A stretch of DNA of 64,000 bases, taken from positions 10,840,735 through 10,904,734 of the forward strand of contig NC_077237.1 in NCBI RefSeq assembly GCF_947179165.1. Direction: 5' to 3'. Below are positions 10,343 through 22,300 of the stretch, in pieces. Source of the stretch: Solanum dulcamara (Eukaryota; Streptophyta; Magnoliopsida; Solanales; Solanaceae). The notes beneath the pieces are model-generated. The model was not told the origin of the DNA. It did no database searches and was given only the letters and a program-made list of their open reading frames with translations. Each line of letters begins with the position of its first letter. Within the stretch, counting starts at the first letter, position 1. The translations under genes were made by a program, and so were the position numbers.

Positions 10343-13300
10343 TCATTCAGTAGAATGCTGACTGAAGAAATCAGCTCCACACTCAATATCATCTGTCTTG
10401 CTGCTTCCGGATTGAGCCATCAATATTCTGTAAACTCTCTTTGAACAAATCTCTCCCAATCTTCTATCATCTGCCAACATCCCTTCCACTCTCAAATCTT
10501 TCAGCAGAAATTCTTTCTCATGCACCTGAAAATTTTTCAAGAATAAAATGTGTTAGGAACTCATTTTATCCCCAAAAGACAAACATAATTACGGCATGAA
10601 ATGTATCAACATCCAACCTTCCATTCACTGTTATTTGCTTAAGAGACTAAATAAGTACAACAACGCAAGTATTATCAAGCTCTATTTGAACTGGATCGTA
10701 TGAATGGAACCTTGCATAACAGTATCCTCATTGAACAAGAATAAATTACATTACAAGAGAATACCAGCTCCACAAAGTAATTTGCCGCCTAGAAAATGAC
10801 ATTTCTTAAACATACCTCCTCAGTCCTCTCAGATGAACTGAATATATGCTAATCTAATGCAGTTTTTGAAGAAATTTTCACCCTCCTTAGAAAGGTCTTC
10901 ATATTATCCAACATCTTAAGTTGAATACAATGGTTAAAGGGAGAGGGATAGTGTAACAAAACCACTCCATAACTACTTTTTCTCTCCCTTAGCCACTGTT
11001 AGTAGCCAGAATCCTACTTAGCTAGAACTTCGACTTGCAGATTGTAGCAAGTTTTTTGAGTGACACTGAAAGAAAGTACCATTCTTGATATCATCTTCCC
11101 ATATATACAAAGCCATAAAAGTAAAAATAGTGAACAAGAAGTTGCAGCGTGATATCAGTAAATGAGAAACCTTTTCCAAGGGGATGGAGGAAATTTTATT
11201 GCTTACCGATTTACTAGGATCCATGTAAACACGCAAAAGAGATTTCATTGTGGGATATTTCTTCCATATGGCAATGGCAAATCGTGGCTGAACCTTTGGA
11301 ATAGCCACCAATGCTTTCAACCTGCAAGAGACAACAAATCATTCAATAATAACGCAGCAGTCACCACTACCCTAGCATCGAATGTGGGAAATTGGGTAAA
11401 CGCTAGTAAAAGTGGGTAAGCTTTTAAAGTTAAGTGATAAAGTAGCTTACTTTTACTATTAAACACACAATTAACCATTTTGAAAGTGCAGATCAAGTAG
11501 AAGCCCCATAGTACAGTGGAAACTAGCCAAAAACAAAACTTGCTAAATCGGGATCATAACTCAAACATCCTTGTTGGAGTCAAATGGAGCAGGAGAAGAC
11601 AGTACAATTCGGCAGTAAATGATGGATATCTATCTAAGTCGATCAGGAGTGGTGATAAAATAAGCACATAGAAAAAGAGAAAAATGAGACTCAACTCAAG
11701 ATAGAGATACAACAACAAATTTGCAGATTTTGACTAGACTAACTTGGAAAATGTTCCCTGCATATAACTATGATCTTGCTTGCTTCAATAAGCTCTAAAA
11801 GATTAATGCAAGACAGCAAGAGCATAGAAATACAACGACAATTCAATTAGAGGGTTTCTCAGGGCAGTATAGGTTTTAATGAAACCGAAAAGGTTAAAAA
11901 AAAAGTAAGGAAGATACATTGTTATTTCAACAAAAAAAAGGTTCTTATTAAGAGAACAATTGAGGCCAAGATAGTGAGTGATTCACAGCCTCGGGAGTTC
12001 ACCAGAAAACTTGTGCAGCTTTTGTCCATTGCACATGTTTATGGACATTGAGGAAATCCAAACTTCTAAATTGGAAAACAGCACAAGCACTTACCATGGG
12101 CTCTTTTTTATCTGGTTCTTGTCAACGCAATCCTTGGGAATAAGAGAACCATTTGCATTAACAGATAGTCTTGTTAACTTGTTTCTGTGAAAAAACAAGA
12201 ACGTCTTAGCAATGACATGTGAAACTAGAAACAGTAAGAAAACGTTAAACTTCTTTATCATCTCTATTTAGTCTAGGAAGTTGGCCCAGAGAACAAAACT
12301 CCTGAGGCATCTGCATATTGAAATGTCTCGAGCATCACATCTCATTTGAACCAAGAGCAGAAAAGACATAAATGACTTTTTTCATTCAACCGGGTATAGT
12401 ACTCTCTCTGGCCACACTCCATTAGCAGTGGATCAGTCCCTAGGAAATGAGCCAGGACTTGATACTCTTCAAGTATAATCTTCAAAAGTATTTTTCTTTG
12501 ATAAGACATAATATCTCATTCCTTCAGTTCCTAGTCCCCTTTATACCACAACTTCTAATTTTAAAACAAATTTATTTGACAAATCTATCATATTTTTCAG
12601 AAAGTGATTCATTATCAAGTCACCTAAACTCCTAACATTGACTTAATTGTCATAAACATTTGTGAGATATACATCATAGACGATGCACTTGGAGCTAACC
12701 TTCCATAGCTAAATTGAAGTTCCGATAATACAAAGCTAATCATAAGGAAAAGCATGTGTGCAGACTTGGGACACTCCTTGAAGGTCAATGTTCGCTTTTT
12801 ACTTTTTATGCATTAATGTATATAATATGCTATAATAGTCCAAATGGGAGGGAACTAAAGCCAGAGATGCAGACGGGTTTAAATTGTGGTGCTCAGGTGG
12901 CTCGACAAGTAGGAATGGAGTAGGCATTTTAGTAGATGGGAAGCTTAGGGAGTTAGTGGCGGAGGTGAATGGCAGGATGATGGAGATTAAGCTAGTCATT
13001 AGGGTCTTACTTTGAATGTAATTAGTGCTTATGCGTCTCAAGCTGGCTTGGACGAGGAGGTTAAAAAGTGGTTTTGGGAGATTTGGACAAAGAGGTGAGA
13101 GGTATCCTACACACCGAGAAGTTTTCCATATGAGGAAACTTCAATGACCATATCGGGACAACTTCGAGGGGTTATGATGATGTGCACAACAGCTTTGGTT
13201 TTGGAGACGGAAATGACAGAGGAGTGTCGCTTTTGAACTTCGCAAAAACTTTTGATTTGGTGATAGCTAATTCGAGTTTCACGAAGAAAAGGATCACTTG

Positions 13301-16300
13301 GTGACCTTTAATAGCACGGTGGCTAAGTCTCCTTACATTCACTTGTGGGACTACACTGAGTTTGATGTTGTTGACTTGTTGTTGTATCTATATAATATGC
13401 TATCTTTAACATCAGGTATCCAAATATACAAGCAAATTTTCTCCGACAAATGACACTCAAAACTTTTTAAAAAAAAATAGTCATTATTGAGTAGTAAGAC
13501 TCAGAGTATTAAACATGAAGAAACAAGGGCTTTGATAAATAAACTGATAGAAACTTTTTTAAAAAATAGTAATTATTGAGTAGTAAGACTCAGAGTATTA
13601 AACATGAAGAAACAAGGGCTTTGACAAATAAACTAACTGCTAAACTCTATAATAAATTTGGATGTACAAACTATCATATAGGATAATACTATTGATGTTG
13701 AAGTTAAGATCAAGAAACACCAAACCCTCTATCTACCTAATGAATAACTATCCAACCTCTTTAAGGGCCAGCTGAATTATTTAATATAAACATTGTCAAT
13801 CTCATTCCAAAGTACATAGATATGGGATAATAATGACTCTTATGTATGTTTCAGATTCTCAGTGATCCATTAATCTGTAAAAACTAGCAGATACGAAACA
13901 TGTATGTATTTTATATTTCGCAGATTATGAAGCATCGCATTAAGGGATCATTTGATTCACGGATTCATTATGCAAAGATTATAGTAAAGCGAATGTCTGT
14001 CTTTTTTTTTAATTTGATGGGCATAATAAAGTGATTGTAATGTGAAATAATAATGTAAGAATTTAAATTCAACCAATAATAATGTAGGGATTGTTATGCA
14101 AGGATTGTCTACTTTAAGAGCATTTGTCGTTACAAAATCATATCCAGGTATTACTAATATAAGTATATCTATTTCACATTTTACCCCAGAGAAAATAATA
14201 TATAGATGATCGCATACATTTTACCACCACTAAGAATACAGAGTTAATCACTGAACCAACTGTTGCATTAGCTATTGCAGAGTTGTAAACTGGAAAACCA
14301 AATGTTTTACTAGTTATCCAGAAACACATGCAATGTGGAATTTCATGTTGCAAACTAAAAGTTAACATAAGTACTCCATAACTTTATGTCACGTTTATTT
14401 TTCTCAGGTGTCCAGACAACAAAATAATTATGGTGGCATTATTTCTGGATTTTTCGTTTGCTCACTTACGTGTCTTATGAAAGTGAAATGGTCTATCACC
14501 ATAGAGAACTGCATTAGTTATATACTGAATGTCACTAGATATTTAATTGAACTGTATACAACTACAACTCAATCAAAAATTAGTTAGCATAATACCTCGG
14601 ACCCCCTGAACTTGGCACCACTAATTCAGTGCACACATAAAACTATTTATTTGTCCTAATTACCCCTCTATACTTGGCTATTTGGTAGTCTTCACCCCCG
14701 TGGATGACCTCAGCCCAAGGAGGAGGTGTGATGCACTCACTGCCATGTGGATATTTTTTGTCCACGTGGTATTGTTAATAATAAAATATATTTTTAACTT
14801 TTTAAATTCATTAATTTTTCAAAAGTAAATAAGCAGAAACCAATTCTTGCTGTTTAATGAATTACAAGCTTAGCTCTACTGAATGAAATCATTGTACCAC
14901 CTGCCCACTCATCCAAAAAGGAAATGAAAAAATGTGACCAAATATTTTCCTCCTAAAAGCAACATACTCACTCCGTTCATTTTTACTTGTCCAGTTTGGA
15001 CGTTGCACGCCCCTTAAGAAACAATGATTGACATAAGTATCTTACAACAATACCATATTAATTAATGTTTAGTCTTAAGGTCTTAAGATATGATTTGGAG
15101 AATAAGTAATTAATGTTAAGAGTAAAACATGGGGTAAAATATGTTTTTTTCTTCATATGCTAAAAGTGACAAGTAAAACTGAAAATGTATTTTTAGTATA
15201 GTGGAAGAGCGACCGGACCTGATGAGGTTCCTGTGGAATTTTGAAAAAGCGCGAGCTCGGTAAGTTTGGAGTGGCTGACTAGGCTATTTAATGTCATCCT
15301 TAAGACGGCAACGATGCCCGAAGAATGGAGGTCGAGCGTAATGATCCCCCTATACAAGAACAAGGGAATATCCAGAGCTGCGACAACTATAGGGGTATCA
15401 AGCTTCTAAGCAATACTATGAAAGTGTGGGAAAGAGTGGTGGAGATGAGGGTGAGGGGAGGAGTGTCTATTTCAGAGAACCAGTTCGGATTTATGCCGGG
15501 AAGCTCAACTACAGAAGCCATCCATCTTATGAGGAGACTGGTGGAGCAGTATAGGGAGAGGAAGAGGGACTTGCATATGGTATTCATTGACCTAGAAAAG
15601 GCTTATGATAAAGTTCCACGAGAAATACTGTGGAGATGTCTGGAGGCTAAAGATGTACCGGTGGCGTACATTAGGTTGATCAAGGACATGTATGAGGGTG
15701 CCAAAACCAAGGTAAGGACAGTAGGAGGGGACTCAGAGCACTTCTCAGTTGTGATGGGGTTGCATCAAGGATCAACTCTTAGTCCGTTTTTATTTGTCTT
15801 GGTGATGGATGGATTGACGCGACAAATTCAAGGTGAGGTGTCATAGTGTATGCTTTTCGCGGACGACATAGTCTTGATCGATGAGACTAGTAGTGGAGTT
15901 AACGCTAAGCTGGAGGATTGGAGACATACCTTGGAGTCTAAAGGGTTTAAGCTGAGTAGGACCAAGATAGAGTACTTAGAGTGCAAGTTTAGTGAGACAC
16001 CTCAGGAGGTTGGCGCGGAAGTTAAGCTTGGAGACCAGGTCATCCAAAAGAAAAGTAGTTTCAAGTACCTTGGGTCTATCAGGCAAGGCAGCGGGGAGAT
16101 TGACGAGGATGTCACACACCGTATTGGGGCAGGGTGGATGAAATGAAGGCTCACTTCCGGTGTGCTATGTGACAAGAGGGTGCCACCACAACTTAAGGGC
16201 AAGTTCTACAAAGTAGTGGTTAGACCGGCTATGTTATATGGGGCGGAGTGTTGGCCAGTTAAGGTCTCCCACGTTCAAAAGATGAAAGTTATCGAGATGA

Positions 16301-19300
16301 GAATGTTGATATGGATGTGTGGGCATACCAGGAGCGACAGAATTAAGAACGGGGCTATTCGGGACAAGGTAGGAGTGGCCTCGGTGGAAGACAAGATGCG
16401 GGAAATGCGACTGAGATGGTTTGGGCATGTGAAGAGGAGAGACTCAGATGCCCCAGTGTGGAGGTGTGAGAGGTTGGCCGTGGATGGTTTCAAAAGAGGT
16501 AGAGGTAGGCCGAAGAAATATTGGGGAGAGGTGATTAGACAGGACATGGCGCAGCTGCAGCTGACCGAGGACATGACCTTAGATAAGAGGGTGTGGAGGA
16601 CACACATTAGGGTAGAAGGCTAGTACATAGTCACGGTATTCTATCGTATTAGTAGACGCTTTAGCAAACTATAATTTCTTGTTTTCTGATGTCTGCTATT
16701 ATCTATTACTTTCAGTAGTTTTCGTACTTTGATTACTCTATTTTATGTGTAGCGCCCCCGTTATTTGTCTTATCAGATCGCTTTGAACTTATTAACCTCT
16801 TAACTTCTTAGCCTTATCTAACGTCTTTTTATGCTTTATTGAGCCGAGGGTCTTTTGGAAACAGTCGTCCTACCTTGATAGGAGTAAGGTCTGCGCACAA
16901 TTTACCCTCCCCAGACCCCACATTGTGGGATTCCACTGGGTTGTTGTTGTTGGACAAGTAAAAGTGAACGGAAGGAGTAGTAAACAAGAGGCAGTGGCGA
17001 TCGACACCCCTTTGTTGTAAAATTACACTATGTAGCTAGGTAAAATTATTTTTTTATGTATATATATATCACATATTGACACTCTTTGGCTTCTATGCGA
17101 TTTTACTTCTTTATATTTTGACACCCTTGGCCGAAATTTTGGCTTCGCCACTGACAAGAGGCCTAATCTTTCCTAATTAAGAAGTTTAGTAGACAAAAGG
17201 TAGTATTGTATTAAACTCCACAAATTCACAATTCAGTTGGTATTAATTAATAAAGTAGCCCAAATTTTATTTCAAATTACTACAAGCCCGACACATTGAT
17301 ATAATATAGGTGGTCGCGTATACGGCAATTATCCAAGAATATGAGTTCTCTGAAATATAACTTTGGCATACCTAAACTGACAAGAAGCTAGGCTGCAAGT
17401 CAGCCCAGCTACATGTTCAGCTAATTCAGCTTCATCGACACAGTGCCTAGAATGCACCTTAACAAAGTTAATTGTTAATTTTGAGAGAGCCTGCCAAAGA
17501 AAAGAGGAATTCAATACCCAAGGAAAAGCACCAGAATCTCAAGCTTACACAAATAAGATACTTAATTATTTCCAATAAATCAATAATTACAAGAATCAGT
17601 GTTGCAACAACCTCCTCTATAAGTGGTCGTTTCCAACCAGTATGATTGGCAGGGTCCTTGTATTGTCCTTGTTCCCTATCACCAATAACAGTAACAGTTA
17701 TTAGGCACTGTAGAAAATTAAATATATTTCTGTTGTCTTAAGCATTAGAGATCTTGAAGACTTGACCAATTGTTTCTTTGAGCTATACATGAAATTCATT
17801 CTGTTGAACATAGAGGAATTGGGACAGAAGAAGAAGTGCTTAGACTTGCCAAAATATGATGGCAAAGTAAATACATTCACAAGACAACCTTTTTAGGGGC
17901 ACACAGAATTCCACCAACAAAAAGAAAATAAATATATGCCCAAGATTAGAATGATCTATGTTACATGGATTTGGTTACAAGTATCAAATATGCTATGTAT
18001 GACAATGACGTTCTGCAATCAGCAAATAATTTGTGTATTAAGAAGGATTATGAAATACACAAACCCAGATCATACCAACTCAACAAGTTCATGTACCAGA
18101 GGAGTTGCCTAACATATCAAATTTGAACTGCTGTATTTCTCTATATACTTCTAAAACAAAGCAACTAGAAATAAACTTCCAGTTAGAATTATTTTAACTG
18201 AACTTTTTACCCAAGCTTCAATTAATATTAAAGGTGCTGCTACTTCTTTTTATAACCGAAATCACTGGGGGACTTTTCTGCTACTTATTCTTTCTTTCTT
18301 GAAAAAAGAACAATTAGATACTCAGCACATGGTTTGAAAGCATTACAATAGAAAACCACAAGAAACCTAATAAGTGCATCGTCATTGTACTTAATACAAA
18401 TTGCTCCTCAAAGCGTCATTCCATCTTACTTAACATTCAACAAAAAAAAGTAATCAACAACGGAATGTTAAATTCATGATCTGTAACAGCTTGTTTTCAT
18501 CTCTCTACACGAAGAGAAGAACATTGAAAAAGAAAGGCAACTATAACAGAAAGTTCTATAAATGGAGAACAGATGTAGTCAACATTCCAATGGTCAAATT
18601 CAGGATCTTCTGTCATACATGAAGAAGAAAAAGGTTGAAAAAGGCAACAACAGAGTTCTACAAATGGAGAACAGAAGATATATATGTGTGAGTATACATA
18701 GCAAAAAAAGAAACAGATTCAAGAGAAAATAAATTAATAAACTTAACAATAACAACAACTACACCTTAATCCCAAGCTAGTTGAGAAATTTAATGAACTT
18801 GAAGTGAAAAGGAGTTGAGATGAAGGACAAAAATGAAGTTACCGTCAACCTTTTGTTGATGTATGCCAAAAGCTTGTTTGTGAGATAACAAACTGTATGA
18901 AGAGGATAAAGGCGTTGAACACGGGAAACATGACTCATCAATGATTTGCTATTCACAAGGTTGCAAAACTCTTCGGCCTCAAATATGAATAATACATATG
19001 GAACATCGATAACTTCAGATGAGATCTGCACAAAAGTAATGAATCTAATGATGTCAATAAATTGCAAAAGCTAGAAAGAATAGCTACGCTTAGCTTTAGA
19101 GAACCAATTCAACAACTTGATACTGTAGATACACAATTGCCATCATACGCATGACAAGTAGAAAGCTCAAAAGAATAAAATCAGAGACCAGCAAGACAAA
19201 CTTTTGCATAGTACAAGAAAAACAATTTGGCACAGTTATCAAAACGCTAACACCAGCACTATGCTCTTTCAAAGCCCAACTGGACATCCGATATTATTCT

Positions 19301-22300
19301 TAGTATGAGTGTTGAAATATGTAACCACCTCATTTGAAACCTCAATTTTCAGAGCAGAAACACTTTTATTACTTGTATAGGTCCCCCATACCGCACACAC
19401 TCACATGCAAGCTTGATTTTTTTACTTGGCTCGTATATGAAAAGATGACATTTGCCTTCTCTTACACTATTTTTGTTAAGTACGGTGAAGTATTATTCAC
19501 AAGTTGCTCTTATACCATATTCCATGTGGTCCTCTCAGTTAAAAACATTAATTGCTAGACACGGGTTGACAAACAGTGAAAAGGAACTTCAATATTTCAA
19601 AAGTATGGAAGTACTTACAGATATCATGTAAAAAAGTAAGAGGCATTGATTTCTACTACTTTATTTTCAGATTTTTTTGATTTTTTTTTGTGGGGGGGTG
19701 GATAGCATACTAATAGAGTCTGTTGAACTAAAGAATTCAGGACAAGTAAGTTCTTTAAAATAAAGGTCTGATGTGACTTATTTATATTGCTTTGATATTT
19801 AAAAGTCGAACTTTAAAGTTGCCCCATTAGTTGCTAAGTACCTAGGTTGATGTGAGACTTAGAAGTATGTTTCAGAATTCCTTATGGTAGCAGGTGATTG
19901 GCATAGTATTATTGTGTTAAAAATGAATGAATATTAGTGGATATCACTTACATTGGTAAGTTTTATAGGGAACGTACAGCCATAGAAGCAAGGGAAAGTC
20001 TATCAAGTATTTTTAGTACCCCAGAAAGGCTTGTGTTGGTGTCTTACACATTAAGGACCTGTCCTGACCATAGATTGGGTTGTGACGAGTAACTACCCAA
20101 ATATTACCATCGGAAAAAACCAAACTATGCAAAGATAATTGACATCCAAATGAATATCGCATAAAGATGCATATATTTTAGCACTAAATATAGTCAATTA
20201 TGCATCTATTATTCTACTGAAAGTTAAATGAGTACAATAGTTTAGTATATGACATTAAAAACAACAATTAAAAGGTGGTCAAGTAGCTTAAGATGATATG
20301 CTAACTGAAATCTACCAAATTTCTGATGAAAAAAGTTACCTTAGATAGTTCCTCTGGGACACGCATTGACCACACAATAGTCTTTTCAATTGGATTTGAT
20401 TTAATTTGGTAGGAAAGACCTTTCTCAGCAAGTCTTGTTAGCAAATGGCCTGACTTGGTGACAATGCCATGTAAGACAGTCGATTATATGCAATAAAGGG
20501 TACATGGAAGGGGGTGGGAAGAAACTAACAGAGAAATAAAACCTACCTCCAATTGAGCCTAGTTCCACAACCTTAGTGTCAATTTGAGCTATAATAGACT
20601 TCTGTGCGAACTTTCCCTTTTCCCACTTCTGCTTTTCCTTTTCTAGCCTTTTCTGCTCAGCAGCTTCAGCCTTTTCGGCTGCCTTTTTCAATTTCTCTTG
20701 CTGAATTATGAATATACATTAGATTATATGCCATAATTACTTAACCTCCTCCAAATAGAGAGTCTTTTGCAGGAAGGCTTACCTCTTTCTGATATCTTTT
20801 TTCTTCCTTTAGGCGAAGCTGTTCTTCCTTTGACATCCTCATTTTCCCTGTTGCTTCATTCCCACTGCTTCTGTTACTTCTATTGCCTTTACCTTTGCCT
20901 TTTGGTCTTGAGACCTCATCTTTTGTCTCCAAGGAATCAATTTCTTCATCAGGATGATCGTGGTCCTGTAAGAAAATTGCACCATCAAAATTTACATAGA
21001 GGCAGCCCTTTTGAGAATTTAGAAAAGTTCTAGACAAAGAATAAAACATTAAGAACATGTCTTAAGCCTTATCCTTCACGCTAATTTTTTAGGCGAATAG
21101 ACTTGTAATCTTCAGATGCCTTTTTCATTTGGCAGAATATGCACTCAAGATTGAAATGTTCTACCCTTCTGATAAAATAAGAAACCCCTAGAGGTTCAAA
21201 CCATTTTAAAACAGTTTTGATATTCACAGTGTATGAGTAGGTGTATTAAAATGAAATGAGTAGTTCACGAACAAAACTCACTCTGCTGATTTAAGCTCAA
21301 CTTGAGTTCATTTAATTATTACAAACTCAGTTTAATCAGACCATTTGACTAAATGTTGTTCATGAAGAATTTCTTCCCTAGTTTCTTTGGAAAAAGATAT
21401 ATGGTTGAGCACTTAGGGTTTCCGCTTTCCACCTCAGGTCCTCAATGCTCAACAGCTCTAGCCTCCTTCTCATTACCTCCCCTCACCTCTTTCTCCAAGT
21501 TTCTCCTTTTCCCTCTCCCCATGAGTGCTTGTTTTCTTGTCTTAAGGTATTGGTAGTCCAGGCTTCTCCTTCTCTTTTTCTCCAGTCCATCTAAGCTGCA
21601 ACTTCTCATTGCTATTGTTGTCTGCCAATTATTCTTTTCTTCCAAACCTTTAAACTCATTTTTGATATTTCATTTTATTCGGTATTTCTTTGATTGAACC
21701 CTGAGAAATGAGATCAATTTGATAGCATGATCGAGAGCTAATTTGATTGGAATTGATAAGAAACTTCGTGGAATGGTTAAAAACAGTAAAGTTTATTCTT
21801 AATTTAAGCTCGACTTCAAGATTTTTCTTGAGGATCCAAAAGCAACCAAACAGCAGTTTAGGCCCCAAGGATAAGCGAGCAAAGCTGAAATTGAATATTC
21901 ACAACTCTGTCTAACTCACTTGTTCACATTCCAATTTACAGGAGTATATGGCTCCACTCCCATATTCCTGAAGCAAGTTACGAGGTATCTGTATTAACTT
22001 ATATAGTTGAACAGGAGTCAAATCAACTTTTTTCCAGCGATGTAGTCAGTAGTCGAAGTGTCAGAAAATCCTAAAGTTAACTGAACATGGCTTTTCTTTT
22101 TATTGTCTTCTTCTTTTGAAATTATCTGTTCAAACATCACACAAGTTTCTGTGGATGATGTGTGTTCCAGGGAATGGTCCTACCATAATGCAACATCCTG
22201 ATAAAAGCTGGCTTTTCTTTGAGGGGCACACATGCATGTAGCGTATTTTTTATTCATATTAAGAAGAACAATGGCAAGGGAAACAGTGAGCCTATTGCTA

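Noticed and set aside
15387..16607. Minus-strand frames in RTE copy 2
   Set aside because: They are antisense to the reverse transcriptase, whose plus-strand motifs are clear.
20741..21058. The long frame around EME1 exon 5 as a separate gene
   Set aside because: Only 20783-20965 has EME1-like composition; the frame beyond both splice sites is intron read-through.
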